A stretch of DNA of 64,000 nucleotides from assembly GCF_947623445.1 (NCBI RefSeq), contig NC_135244.1, positions 6,324,001-6,388,000 of the forward strand, in the 5' to 3' direction. Numbering within the stretch: position 1 is the first letter of the stretch; each line of letters opens with the position of its first letter. This document shows positions 24,901 through 36,651 of the stretch, piece by piece. This DNA is from Clavelina lepadiformis (lineage: Eukaryota > Chordata > Ascidiacea > Aplousobranchia > Clavelinidae). Under the pieces are notes generated by a model, which was not told the origin of the DNA, did no database searches, and worked only from the letters and a program-made list of their open reading frames with translations. Made by a program: the position numbers and the translations under genes.

Positions 24901-27900
24901 CACCAACCTATGAAAACCTTTGCACAAGTCTCTTGTTGGTTGTTACATTCTTGCACTGACATCAATTACATACATTGTGTTGTGAATTTCTTCCCCAAAT
25001 TCCAACTTTGGTACAATAAGCATGATATCAATGTATAATAAGGGTTGGAGAACCTTTCTACTACAGGTGATGATTGATTATTCACAATAATAATAACTAG
25101 GGGTGTATCGAATCCTGTTTTTTGGATTTGTTCCGAAACTGAATTTTTGGAAAACTAACCTACCTATTTTCTTCAAATCCTGCTATATAGGTATGCAAGT
25201 ATTTCTGTCACAGATGTGAACGAAACAATGCCAATACAACGCGAATTACTGAAATACATGAGTTTAATTAGATTATACTTAGTTCAGTTGTAACTTGCAA
25301 CTGATTGGTACGTAAACGATATACTTAGATTTCTTGAACTTAGGTGCAACAACAATCATGTCAGCGGTTGTTATAATTTTCTTGCAATGAACTAATTTTC
25401 AGGCAGGTTTTTAGAAGTTTCTGATTTAAAATTTGGTTTGAAACCAAAAAATTTGGGCATTTTTACCGCATTCGGCCGAATGAGTTGAACTAAATCTGGT
25501 ACTAATAATAATAGAGTAGTCTATGGTCCGCCTAGGACATAGCCCCACGTTGTACTTATTAAGATAATGTTTTTATCTGGTTTTCTGTTTTCCTCTGCTT
25601 TTCTTTCTGTCTGTATGGTATCCATTCTGTAATTAGCCTCGTCAACTGTTCATCTGATTGTTATTGCTAAGTGTTTATGAGAGACCATGACTCAGCTCCA
25701 TTAGTGACCATTGAAAGTATGCACTGACTATAACCCCTTGTTACAGAACAACATTTCAGAATTTTTAAAAATTAGGCTTTGACAGCCTAGTTTAATTCGT
25801 GTTTTTTCTTGCTCATTTGATTGACACACTGTATACTGAAATAAGTTGACTAAATTCGGTATGTATACAATACAGTATTAATACTAATTTAGTTTTTAAA
25901 TAATTTCATAGTCAACTGAGATGAAGTGTTGATCTTTTATGTGAGCATTATACATGATTTTAGTCCGTCGGCCGCGGTTTCTATTTCAATAGATATGGTA
26001 GGAATGTTAGTGGTTGTAGGCCACTTAAAGTGTGTTGGATGAAATACAATCCAGAGAGGTGGCAGGTAATCTTACAGTAACAGTAGGTAACCTTGGCCAG
26101 ATCGTTCATGCATAATCGACACCTAGAGTGAATATGCAAAAAAATTGCATCTCTGGCCGCCTTGATAATTTGACTGATGGGTTTCAGGCTGGACCTGGTG
26201 CTCTAATGTACTTTGCTGGTGTCATAGCCTACACCCACCAAAGCTCTACTGTCTAATATGGTGTATCAGTTTATGAAAATCATTTCCATTAAAAATCTAC
26301 AATTAATACAATTTTATGCAAAACATTTAGTTGGCAGTGCTTTTATTGCCTAGTATTGCATTTTGACCAAGCCTTATTATTAGGGTTGGATTATCCGGAT
26401 AGCGGTTAACCGGTTAACCGGTTAACCGCAGGGTTTTTTTCTATCTGATATCCGGATATAAATCTGCCGGTTAACCGGTTAAAAGAGTATCGTTGCTAAT
26501 GCGTTTTACACTTTTTAATAAGTTTGAACATTCTTTGTTACGTAGAGGCTGACTCCCGCTGAGCGCAATTAAACCTTTTTTCACACTTCTATTGTCTTAT
26601 ACCAGGGGTGGGCAACCTTTTTGAACCCGAGAGCCGCTTTGGTTGTTAAATTTTTACTGACGAGCCAAGTCATAAGAACTTATGACGTCATAAATAGTTA
26701 TATCGTTTAATTTTTCCATATCTGCATTCCTCAATCGAAAAATATCATTAAATTTGAATAATTAACAACTTGTCATGAATGCTGGCCTAAATAAGGAAAA
26801 GAAAAAGAGAGAAACGTTCATAAACGGTAGTCTTGGTAGCCTATACAATTTCTTTGAAATTTTACGATTCGACTAGAAGAGCCACAAAAAACATGCCGGA
26901 GAGCCGCAGTTTGTCCACCCCTGTCTTATACTTTCAACTACGGTACTCGTAAAATGCACGAGTGAAATTTAGTATCACGTCACAAAGAAAGCATAATGAA
27001 TGATTGAATGATGCATTGTGCTTTATAAGGAGGGCGTTGCAGAAGCAGTGAACATTAAATTTGCGTGATTTTTCTCGTATTCGCTCGTACTGCGCGTGTG
27101 CGTAGATCTGCAATAAAACTGTGTAATGATTTTACAATCCATTTTTCATGCAAACCTCGTGAAATCGATTGTTTCACTTAGCAGTTATCTAACCGGTTAA
27201 CCGGTTAGATAAATTCCAAATATACGGATATATCCGTTATCCGGATAGTAAAAATTATTGATATCCGAACTAACCCTACTTATTATCGCTGAACTTGTTT
27301 TATCACCTTCTCGTTCCTCAGCGCGCAAATCTCAACCTACCGTGATTTAAACTATTTGGTTTGTGTTAATTTCTTAAGTGGTTTGTTGTTTGTGAATTTA
27401 TCTGATTTTAAATTTTCTCTGATGAAGAAGAGATGTACATTCCGAAACTATAATTTAATCAGCATTTTATTTAAAATATAAACATTTTATTATAAATCTG
27501 CCTACTTTTTACCATTACTCTTCCAGCTTCACGAAAACTTGAAGTATCCAAGATTTTAAATTAACAAGCTTTTTCTGAAATTTTTATTTGTAGCTACATT
27601 AAATATTTGAATGTTTCACTTTTTAATTCCAAACTTTGGAAGAAATTGTATCCAAAATTTTGTTGTTGTATCAACGAATGCTTGGACCTTACATTAACAT
27701 GCTATGTTTGTGCAAGCACTCTTTGATATCTAAGATACATTGCATTCTAGTTCTTAAGATTCAGCATTCCATAGGTTTTTGTTCAATTTTTCACTACTTT
27801 TCTATGCCATTAAGCTAACTAAAATGACTTAGATTGCTTACAATTAATCCTTGTTTTTACTAGCATTCTGAATTCAGCGGAGCGAACATTAGTAAAGTCG

Positions 27901-27929
27901 AAGAAACAATCCAAAAGATGAAAACTTAA
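18982..27929 (+). CDS. Thioredoxin, first tandem copy (5 exons)
   Basis: Exons: 18982-19011, 21365-21463, 21548-21610, 24277-24342, 27864-27929. All joins are in phase 0 and give 107 residues, the usual size of cytosolic animal thioredoxin. Thioredoxin reduces protein disulfides through a Cys pair and is recharged by thioredoxin reductase. Visible hallmarks are the active site WCGPCK (C32, C35) after VVVDFFAT, the buried Asp in VVVDF, the cis-Pro in SMPTF (P76), and the closing [16 protein letters not shown], close to vertebrate EFSGANKEKLEATI. C70 aligns with vertebrate C69; the vertebrate C73 position is Ser. No presequence is seen, so it is probably cytosolic. Intron 3 holds a MITE and intron 4 a nested pair of elements. 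Exon 1 (10 codons) is the least certain exon but has a clean donor and phase. Confidence 0.9.
19012..21364. other. Intron 1 of the first thioredoxin gene
   Basis: This is a 2.35-kb AT-rich intron with donor GTATGC and acceptor TTATTTTAG. I find no transposon with clear termini in it and no supported coding frame. Confidence 0.5.
22806..23248. mobile_element. hAT-type MITE with 8-bp duplication ATCTATAC
   Basis: Inverted termini CAGGGCTTCCCAAACT...AGTTTGGGAAGCCCTG bound 443 bp, flanked by identical octamers ATCTATAC (22798-22805 and 23249-23256). Subterminal GCGACCCC words occur at both ends. There is no coding capacity. It lies in intron 3 of the first thioredoxin gene. Confidence 0.9.
23257..24276. 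other. Rest of intron 3 of the first thioredoxin gene
   Basis: Non-coding as far as I can see. At 24202-24217 the sequence ends in GGTTGAAGACCACTA, a hAT-like terminus on its minus strand, but no partner terminus was found. The open frame at 23794-24033 has no recognisable domain or splice support. Confidence 0.4.
24343..26380. other. Proximal intron 4 of the first thioredoxin gene
   Basis: This part contains an AAT/ATT-rich simple-sequence patch (about 24610-24720) and, at 25103, CTAGGGGTGTATCGAATCC, which looks like a hAT-MITE left end without a clear right end. No gene is supported. Confidence 0.4.
26381..27278. mobile_element. hAT-type element carrying a second MITE, duplication CTTATTAT
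   Basis: The outer termini TAGGGTTGGATTATCCGG...and...CCGAACTAACCCTA are flanked by identical octamers CTTATTAT (26373-26380 and 27279-27286). Subterminal GGTTAACCGGTTAACC repeats occur at the left and GGTTAACCGGTTAG at the right. The 898-bp span includes a younger, complete MITE at 26603-26923 that interrupts it. The remaining ~570 bp has no transposase. Confidence 0.85.
26603..26923. mobile_element. Nested hAT-type MITE with duplication TCTTATAC
   Basis: Inverted termini CAGGGGTGGGCAACC...TTGTCCACCCCTG bound 321 bp flanked by identical octamers TCTTATAC (26595-26602 and 26924-26931). GAGAGCCGC occurs near both ends. It sits entirely inside the element at 26381-27278 and so inserted later. 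Confidence 0.9.
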
Positions 27930-28143
27930 AATTACAACCTTATTATCCATGCTTTAGCATTCCAATACCTTACTACTAACTTCTTTTTTAAACCTGGTTC
28001 TGCCCTGGTCTTTAACTTTGATCCAGAGCACTTTTGTCCTAAGCAATTTTACGATTAATTCATTTTTAATTTCGCTGTCAAAATCTTCGTTTTAGCATGT
28101 TTTGAAGATCGTCAGAGATTTGAAGTAGATAAACCCTGCTTAC

Positions 28144-28149
28144 AATAAA
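28144..28149 (+). terminator. Candidate poly(A) signal of the first thioredoxin gene
   Basis: AATAAA occurs 215 bases after the stop codon of the first thioredoxin gene. It is the first canonical signal downstream and gives a 3' UTR of ordinary length. Confidence 0.5.
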
Positions 28150-28286
28150 AGGTTAACAAACAAATACTTGTGATTTTAGCATAGTTTTATGTTATTTGTA
28201 GGCCAAAAACAGTTTCAATGTGCTTTAGTGTGCAGAGCTTACTTATCTTACTGCAGAGCTAATCTTATCTGTCTTATTTTATGTTA

Positions 28287-28908
28287 TGTTAACTTAATTT
28301 ACCTGTTGAATTAAATTATCTGACTCTATTGTTGCGTGCGGTTAGAATACTCTAACCTCTTGTCAGCGGAAAGGTTTTTATTGGAGGTGCTGTACACTTT
28401 CTCAGTATTACGCATAATCAAGAACATAGTAATACCACTGCTTATGATGATTGCAACTCACCATGACTAGCATAGACAGCTCATCTGTTCGTTTCGGTGA
28501 TTTTCTCTATCTGCTTCTCTGCTCGCTGGTAGAAGTGCGAGCTTATAAAACCTGAAGCGATGGGAGTGAAAATGTTCGAGAAGAAAAACGCAGCATTTCA
28601 GAACATATGCAGCGAGGAAAACAATGTGTTGGCAATGGGAGTTGCATGTAATTGAAGCTGACACGTAGATAAATTATCAGTATAAAGTTAAGAAGCGAAC
28701 ATTTCCAATAAAGATTTCTTACGAGCGCAGGTGCTGGGATCGTACTAAAGGGAATGTTCGCACGAAGTTATTCAGAGTAGGTTTCCAAATATCAAACGAC
28801 AGTTGAAGTGTCATCCAAAAATAAATTCATTAACTTCAATCAATAACCGGAAAACACTTTTCCAAGAAATGATGTAATGGTATTAAAAATGCCACACACA
28901 CCGCTACA
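28287..28908 (-). repeat. LTR of a Ty3/gypsy-like element, minus orientation
   Basis: On the minus strand this LTR would begin TGTAGCGGTGTG at 28908, directly after a purine-rich tract (GCGGGGGAGGTA), the usual polypurine tract and 3' LTR junction. It holds an AATAAA-like word (CCAATAAAAACC) and ends near GTTAACA. It shares many words in reverse with the copy at 32838-33544, for example GACTCTATTGTTGCGTGCGG. Its position downstream of the pol remnant fits a 3' LTR. The distal end is approximate. Confidence 0.65.
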
Positions 28909-29439
28909 TACCTCCCCCGCTACGGAAGGAAAAAGTTAACAATTTAAATGGAACATACTGCTGATATCAAACGTAAGAATGCACAAAATACAGTCATTTA
29001 ATGAAGTTACAGACAATAGAATGAAAAATTTACAGATGATAACACAACTACATGTTGGAGGGTAACTCCGAGCGAGAACAAGATGTTTTGCAAATACTGT
29101 TGGTATTGCAGATTTTCTTCGGTAGCACGGCACGCCAGTAAGTCATAAAGTTGCTGCAAGTGAGCCAAATGGATAGCAGATGTGACTGCTATCATGGTAT
29201 ATATTTTTCCCGGTAAAGGAAAATGTGGAACCAGCTGGAATATTTCTGCCAGTTGCTGGAACCAAATTAAAGTGGTTGGTTGCGCAGGAAATGCAAGGAC
29301 CGGCACCAAAATGTTTTTTTTTCAAACGGCTGAAATAGTTTTTGTACCGGACGAATTACCGTTGGTTGACAAACAGCCAGATCAATGCGCCGGGGAATAC
29401 AGTAACTAAAGCCTCGGTGACCTGGTCTGATAAGTGTTT

Positions 29440-31027
29440 CTAATCATAGAAACGTTTCGGTGGAATGATTTTGAGACCAGTTTGAGAAGTCTTTATAACT
29501 GCGGGAGAGTTTATAGAATTTGAAGCAGTTGGTATTGTTTGTAGTGTCGATGAAGTAGAGGGCAATGACTGTGGAGAAGGATGTTCAGCCTGCAAAGAAG
29601 AATCTTTTTGATGCGAGGAAGATGACGGTAAAGAAGTATCAATATCGATAGTATAGCTAGGTTTGAGACGGTCAAGGGAGACGCGGTCCGGTTTGCCATG
29701 ACGAGAAATAACGAAATACTTTTCGTATCTTTCCAATACCGGAGAATGACCAACATAAGGGCGTTCCAACACTCGTTTGACATGATCACTTCGAACATAA
29801 ACACCGGCACAATGTTTCAAATCCGGATGAACGTAGGACTGTATGAATTTCGTATGAGTGTTCATTAAACTGAAAGGAGTAAACTGAAGGTGGTTGATGA
29901 AGATGAAGAACAGATCTCGGTCAAAGCAACTGTACTTCTGTTGAATAGCATTCAGTTGTCTTGAAAAGAAGGCCAAAGGAAGAAATTGATTCCTTTGTTG
30001 TTGTTCTAATGTTGCTCCAATACAGGTCAAAGAAGCGTTGACTGTTAAATAAGTTGAAGCATGGAGTTCAGGAAACGCCAAGGCGCTAGCATTAGCAATT
30101 GCTTGTTTGCTGATGGCAAAGGCGCGTTCAGTTTCTACATTCCATTTTAAGGGAGCACGTTTTCTTCGATTGCTCGCAACGAGCTTGTAAAGTGGTTACA
30201 AGATGGTAGATGGTAGTGGTTGCAAGATGGTAGCAATAACTGCCCAAGTAACGTTTCAACTGTTTGCAGGTTTGGAGCTGAGGGTAATCAACAATAACCT
30301 GCACTTTTCTCCTGAGTAGGTCGTATACCTTGGGAATTTAGGTGATAACCAAGGTAGTCAAGCAACGTGCGGTTGAATTCACATTTGTCTGAATTCAGCG
30401 TTAAGCCAAATTCATCAAGACGTTGAAAAAGCAGCTTAAGATGTTCTGACAGACTATTACTTCCAATGATGATATCGTTGAGGTAGGCAAAGATTCCAAG
30501 GTCCTGAAGAGGACGTAGCCTATCACTTCTCCTATGAGTCTTGAAAACGTCCGTGGAGCGCCGGACAAACCAAACGGGAGTCTTGCATATTCAAATTGTC
30601 CAAGAGTACAAACAAATGCCGTTTTGTAAACATCTTCTGGAGCCACACTTATTTGATGATAAGCTGCTGACAAATCGCATTTAGAAAAGGCAGTCTTACC
30701 ATACAAAACATCGAAAAAACTATGTAAGAACGGAAGAGGATAACAGCTGTTGCTTGTTTGCTTATTGATCAATTTATAATCATTGACAAGACGATATTTG
30801 TTGCCAGAAGTACCTTTAGGAACAAGTAAAGCAGGACCTCCGTAGGGAGAATCACTGTAGCGGATGATTTTCCGCTCAAGCAAGTTGTCAATCTCTGTCT
30901 TCAAGATAATTGGAAACACTTTTCCAAAAATTGATGTAATGGTATTAAAAATGCCCCCCAGGCCGCTACAAGTGGATACTTGCAATTTCCTGTTGAATAA
31001 AAAAAGTTCAGAAGAATTTGTGTTCAC
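29440..31027 (-). pseudogene. Decayed Ty3/gypsy-like pol (RT, RNase H start, integrase C-terminus)
   Basis: The minus-strand translation, read in pieces, shows a Ty3/gypsy order. Reverse transcriptase words (YGGPALLVPKG, CDLSAAYHQI, FEYARLPFGLSGAP) lie at about 30900-30540. An RNase H start (FSRQLNAIQQKYSCFDRDL) lies at about 30060-29900, and an integrase C-terminal tail (VYVRSDHVKR..., RVSLDRLKPSY) at about 29800-29640. The element is dead: there are frame breaks between the blocks, the catalytic-loop Asp pair reads Y-L-N-D, and the RNase H end plus the integrase zinc and core domains are missing by internal deletion. The 5' end of the RT frame runs into LTR-like sequence (30911-30970). No gag was found. 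Confidence 0.75.
30911..30970 (-). repeat. LTR-start fragment fused to the RT remnant
   Basis: This 60-base segment repeats the beginning of the LTR at 28850-28908 (shared words GATGTAATGGTATTAAAAAT and CCGCTACA) in the same orientation. It directly abuts reverse transcriptase coding sequence, which is not a normal element layout, and points to a recombination or deletion junction. Confidence 0.65.
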
Positions 31028-32837
31028 TTTTGATACACTACTGGTGTATTTATATCAAGAAGCAGTGCCTTGTTCAAAATTACATTTAGGGTGTGCAAAT
31101 ATTTTTTGATAGCTGGGCTAAGATTTCCGTGTCTGACCAACTTTTGCAATTTTACGTCTCAAGAAACGCTTAAAACTGTCACTAATTGAAATGCACAGCA
31201 CTTGAACATTTTGGGTTGATCCATCAAGATTGACAAGGTAAATTTTCCACTGAAAGTTGTTGTATCATACAAACCAACATGATCGCTCCGGTAGTCTATA
31301 AGTGGAATTTGATGACAGCTCATTAAACATTTTCCACCAATAGGTTTTGTGTTAACTTTACACTAATACAAAGTAAAAAATATTCAACAGCTTATGTTTT
31401 AAAGTAAATTCAAGTTCTTTTTATATTTATGGTGATAGTTAGACGTTTGGTAAACCAACGTAATCCGACATTTTAAGTTTACTTCAAATACACATCTACA
31501 TGTTTGTTATCTTTGTAAGACAACTGAAGATACGAACGCAGACAACCCAATTAATTACGGTGTGAAAAGATTGACCACACCAATTGCTGCGGTGAATGCT
31601 GCTCCAACTTGTCGCACGTGAGCACGTCCTTACTATAGTAGCCTATTACATAGCACAAATAGAGTAAAACACACGCAACGCCTAGTATTGGAACGTGAAA
31701 TAACAATCGACAACAACATCTCCTGCACGTGCCAATGAAAACCTTTAATCATAAAATAAAACCGGTACCTAAGATTCGGAAAAAACAGGAAAATTGGATT
31801 CGAATCTTTTGAGATTCGGTTCTGTACGATTCGTTATTCTAGAATGTTCATCTCTACTACATCCATAGTTCGATTCCATAATAATGCTCTACTGAGGCAC
31901 GTAATTTGCAATTTGTATTGGTTTGGTTAAAATCGGTACATTCCGGGACAATTTTTCGCCAACCGATACAAATTATTAACTGGTATTGGTGCCGTGACAT
32001 GGCATTTAAAACGGACCATATGGTAAGCTTATTCGATCCAATTTAAATTTGATGGGCCTGGGGTTATTAGGCCTAAACAAAATTTTATCTCTGCCATTTA
32101 AAATAAAACAAAATGCATACATTTTATTCTCAAACAATATTCTTTCAAATATTCAATACAATATTTTTTATTTTATTGAATCTTTAACCACGCATTCCCG
32201 ATAAATTAAAAAAAGCGCAAGACGGCTACCGCTATTGGGCGTATTTGTTCAAAAGTTTGAACTGTGGTTTCGAATTCGAGTAATTACCTTCCAACGCAAA
32301 AGTTTTATAAAATTTCTTCGCTAAGTAAAATCAACTTAAACAAAAGTGTTAATTTTCCAAATTTCGGATATGGTATCCATGCAAAAATTCTTTCTACAAT
32401 TTAATGCTTGTATTGGCCATTCGATTAGTTTGGTGTAGTGTAATAATCTTTATCCTTGCATTGAAGAAAGTCTTTATCCGTTATACAAGTTTCGATTGAT
32501 ACCGACATTTTGTATTTTTTTGGTTTTTGATATTGTATTGCCCGAATTTGTACCTGTTCATCAGGGTCACTGAACAGACACAATTAAGCCTTTTTAATAC
32601 AATACCCAAGGACATCACAACGCTAGCGCCACTGGGTATAGAAGCCTGGTCGTATTATTGTGACCCCAGCAATCTAAGCACTTACCTTACGGAGCCAAAT
32701 TAATGTGATCTGTGTGCTGCAATGTGATGTCATTGTGATGTCATTGTGCGCTACTAAACGAAAGCGACGGACCACGTTTGATTCATCAAAAAACAAATGT
32801 TTTGCATAGAAATTTTGCAGTATAATAAGCGCAAGTC
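31028..32837. other. Intergenic repeat-derived sequence
   Basis: No gene is supported. Around 31780-31860 the words GAATCTTTTGAGATTCGG and CTAGAATGTTCATCTCTA resemble the right end of a hAT-type MITE, but the left end is missing. Around 32510-32580 a segment with TATTGCCCGAATTT recurs at about 43800-43870, indicating another dispersed repeat. Confidence 0.35.
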
Positions 32838-33544
32838 TGTAGCAGTCTGAGTGGTATTTTTAATACCATTAAATCATTTCTTGCAAACGTGTTTTCTAAT
32901 TATTGTTTGAAGTTTATGAAATTGTTATTTGATAAACACCTCAACTGTCGATTGATATTTGGAAACTTGCTCGGAATAACTTCGTGTAAACATTCCTTTG
33001 GTACGTTCCGAGGTTTTTTTCCAGCATCTATGCTGATTAGAAGTCTTTATTGGAAATATCCGCTTTTATCCATAACACTGGTTTTTTATTTATCTATGTC
33101 TCAATGTGTCAGCTTTAGCTATATATATATCTCGTATTGTCAAAACATTGTTTCGCTCGCTGCACCTGTTACGAATTGCTGCGTTTTTTATGTCGAACAT
33201 TTTAATTCCCATCGCTTTCACGTTTTATAAGCTCGCATTTCAGCGAGCAAACAGAGAGAGAGAGAGATAGAGAGCATTAATTGAGTGAATCATCGAAATC
33301 AACAGATGAGTTGAATAAGCTAGTCATGCTGACTGCAACTCAATAGACATCTTATAAGCAGTAGTATTACTTATGTTCTTGGTTATTCGTAATATTGAGA
33401 AAGTGTACAGCACCTATAATAAAATACTTTCTTGCAAACTATTTCTGTTGTAATATTAACACTTTTCGGCCGAACAAAGTTTAGAGTATTTTAGCCGCAC
33501 GCAACAATAGAGTCAGTTCATTCAACAGGTTAATTAGGTTAAGA
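32838..33544 (+). repeat. LTR copy in plus orientation (relative of the 28.3-kb LTR)
   Basis: It starts TGTAGCAGTCTGAGTGGTAT and shares, in reverse orientation relative to 28287-28908, the words ATTTTTAATACCATTA, TCTTATAAGCAGTAGTATTA-like and GCAACAATAGAGTCAG, ending near TTCAACAGGTTAATTAGG. It includes a GA-rich simple repeat near 33250. No pol lies next to it in the same orientation, so it is probably a solo LTR or one end of a rearranged element. I found no clear target-site duplication. Confidence 0.6.
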
Positions 33545-35702
33545 TACATTCATAAGCCAAAGCAGTTCTTCAAGTCAAACAAACGTACGCGTAATATTTT
33601 CTTTAAATGCAATTCGTAAGTTGATAGGCTATTAAGTTAATCGCTATTCTTGAGTTTTAAACGCAAGTAGGCTACAGTAATAAAATTAATCCACAGTCCT
33701 ATACAAAACACAGGTCGGTGTTTATGTATGTTTTTCCAGGAACGACCGCAAGCAGCAATGTTGTAGAAAAAACAATAATACATTAAAAGCTATTGCATGT
33801 TTACTATTTCCGATTTTATTATTTCCTATTTCGAGGAAATACCCAAACGAAACCACCCACCATGCAAACGGAAATAGGCTACGAAATCGATCGGAAAATA
33901 CACGCTTAGTAGCAAGAAGCAAAAACCATAAGAATGTAGTGGTCAGTAAATTATCGGCCAGTTTGAGTCATAAAGAAGACCGGAGGCCAATGTTAAGAAT
34001 CAACAATGGCATTAATCGTCAGTGATGTTGTAAAGGAATAATTTATTTATGGGGTACACTACAATTACGTTTTTGAAAAGAAGAGAAAGAAGATAACAGG
34101 TTGCGCGTTACCAAAGAAACTGACGCGTTACTTAAGAAGCTGATGATGCGAACAATGGCAGGTTGACAATGAGAGGCGAAAACAAAGTGCTAATTTGAGT
34201 CATCATATAGAGATGATGGTTGTATATACGCGAGCAAAAGACAATGGAGTAAACGATCCATAGCCATCCGTATAGTTGTGGGATGCGCAACAAAAGTACG
34301 GTGATCTTTTTTTGAATTTTTTTGATCGTTTAAGCAACGACTTAACGATTATATCGTTGGTTTAAGTTTACGTGGTTATATTAGGGTCTTGACAAACCAT
34401 AGTCCAAAAATCAAATTTAAAAGCGTTCTTATAACGCATTGCTGTAGTTGTTCAATACAACTTTAAAGCATTTTGAGGTAGGTTGATGAACCGTCGTATA
34501 TATTATTTATAAAGCACATGACTGTTATGTGTTTGAAGGTATCAAATAGATGTTATATGTTGACGTAAAATGTCATGTATTCCAAGACACGTAAAGAAGT
34601 CTAGGCAATTAGTGCAAGAAATAATGTAAAAAGGTTGCAAATTTTAGCATAGTAGTCCCCCGGCGGTACACCTTTTATAAAAAACAGCAACATTTTATGT
34701 ATTCTACGCCATTTTATACCTTATTTTATGGCGTATGAAATGTTGCTAAAAATATCATAGGCCTACAAAAATCCCTGAAGGGTATAGACTACAACTTGGA
34801 AGTGTGAAAACGTAGTCCAAATTTGTACTTTATTTTTAGTGCATATCCTGGTCAAATAGATCTGCCTTATGTCTTATTTACTTGGATGTAAACTGGCCAC
34901 AATCGTAAAGTGCATCTGATAGTGCTAAAAAATTAATGTAAGTCGCCGTGATTGTAAGCTGCGCAGCATGTGTGGTAATTGTGTTAAAATTAAAATACCG
35001 GTACGGTACATGACATCTAAAGTGTTAAGTCCGCACAGAACAATATATGCTTTAAAAGCTGCGATTGAAAAACAAAAATTCTCGTTTTACTCACAGAGAG
35101 AGCGCTAGCCGCTGATGAAAATTTTCGTTTTACCCAAGGAACCGGTCAAAAATGTTTTGTCAAAGATGTGCAGCCAATTTAATTAATAGCAGAAAACGAA
35201 ATTTTTGCTTTTTAAGAAAATGTGAACCGTGCAAATGATGATAAAAAAACTTTGTAAGCCGCGGCTTACAATCGAATAGATAAGGTAGAGCAAAAAATAG
35301 ACTGCGCCTTTGGCTAGAACTTAGAAGCCGTCTCAAGCTGAAACTGTGATTGGAAAGTGATTTAAAAAACATTGAAACCAGTCGTAACTTCCAATTTTGG
35401 AGTCCCAACGTTTAGCTCCTAAATTAATTTTTGTTGACCCTGTTGGTGAGCATGTACCTGTAGTAGTTTTCTAGTTTGTCAGTTTATTTGCCGTTTATCA
35501 AATTAACAGATTTCGATTTTTGAATTGGTGTGGTGAAAAATATTGATCTCCGTCCTGTTGTAAAACCATAGAATATTAAAAACAATTGTTGTTAGATTTC
35601 TATGAAATGACTCAGCAAAATGCTTGCTTTCAGAAATTTTTAACAAATGCCTTCAGAATCCTGTTCCTCACTTTATCGATTTCGGGTTACGGCTGGCTTG
35701 GT
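33545..35702. other. Intergenic, no gene seen
   Basis: AT-rich sequence with only short open frames that show no recognisable domain. I find no element with paired termini here. Confidence 0.4.
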
Positions 35703-36252
35703 TAAGGGCGATTATTTTTGGACCTAAAAAACGAAAAGTTTTGACCTAAAAATTGAAACTTTTGACATTAAAAAACTTTTTTTTGACAAATTTTGACGTA
35801 TGAAGAACTCAAGTAGTTAAATTACGCATTATTGTACAAAAAGTTAAAATTTATTGTAATAAAGAAGTGCAAAAATCTGAACACAGACCTAGCCTATTCT
35901 GAAAAAGGAAATGAGCTAATTACAAATCACTGCTAAAAAAACTGCAGCTAAGACACAACAAAAACTGTTCAATAGGCTACATTTGTCTAAACTAAAGATA
36001 CATGAATTGTGTAAAGCAAAACCGAAGCAAGAGCTGCACCTAACCTACAGCTGCCGCAAAATGACTTAGGACCTACCAAAAATTTTACACGTTTTGAGGT
36101 GTGTTGAGCATCACACCTTATCAACCTAATTATTTCACTTAATGGTTTATGACTCACAATAAGTAAACATTGTACAAGTAAACAACAGTATAAAGTAGGC
36201 TTCAAGGTTGAAAATGACAAGTTCACTGACCTCTACGACATCACGACAATGC
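35703..36252. mobile_element. hAT-type MITE (family A, right-truncated copy)
   Basis: It begins TAAGGGCGATTATTTTTGG and runs parallel to the complete copy at 18341-18865, sharing GACGTATGAAGAACTCAAGT, CATTATTGTACAAAAAGTTA and ACACAGACCTAGCCTA. It carries about 110 bases absent from the other copy (about 36034-36150). Similarity stops near GACAATGCAG at 36252, before the right terminus, so this copy lost its 3' end. Confidence 0.75.
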
Positions 36253-36651
36253 AGGGTGCTTTCATAGACTGGTTACCCGACCCTAATCAGCAACAATTTC
36301 GCCCTGAGATTTGTTAGTATCAATGAATAGTATCCGTCTCTGTGACCATCATTGCACCCACATAAGATTGCCCCAACATGAAATCAGAAGTGTACTTAGG
36401 GTTTTAGTACCCGGGAAAAGAGGCAACATTTGCTCCTTCACTTATCAAGATAAATGAAAAAACGAACACCAAAGGAGCAAATTATAATGAAATTTGCATA
36501 ATTTCCATGTTTGCCCACCTTGTCACCTGTCCAAAAAGTGCTAATTATGAAATGGATTCTATCATTTATTTGCACAATAGTAGCTGGCAATTTCTTGCGT
36601 TCAATTTTGAAATGCTGTATAGAACGATTTTGATGATGTGAAACCATAGAT

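Noticed and set aside
25103..25500. Complete MITE starting TAGGGGTGTATCGAATCC
   Set aside because: The expected right terminus is absent or too degraded to recognise.
29182..29409. Plus-strand frame between the LTR and the pol remnant as a gene
   Set aside because: It is antisense to the retroelement, has no domain, and lies in decayed element sequence.
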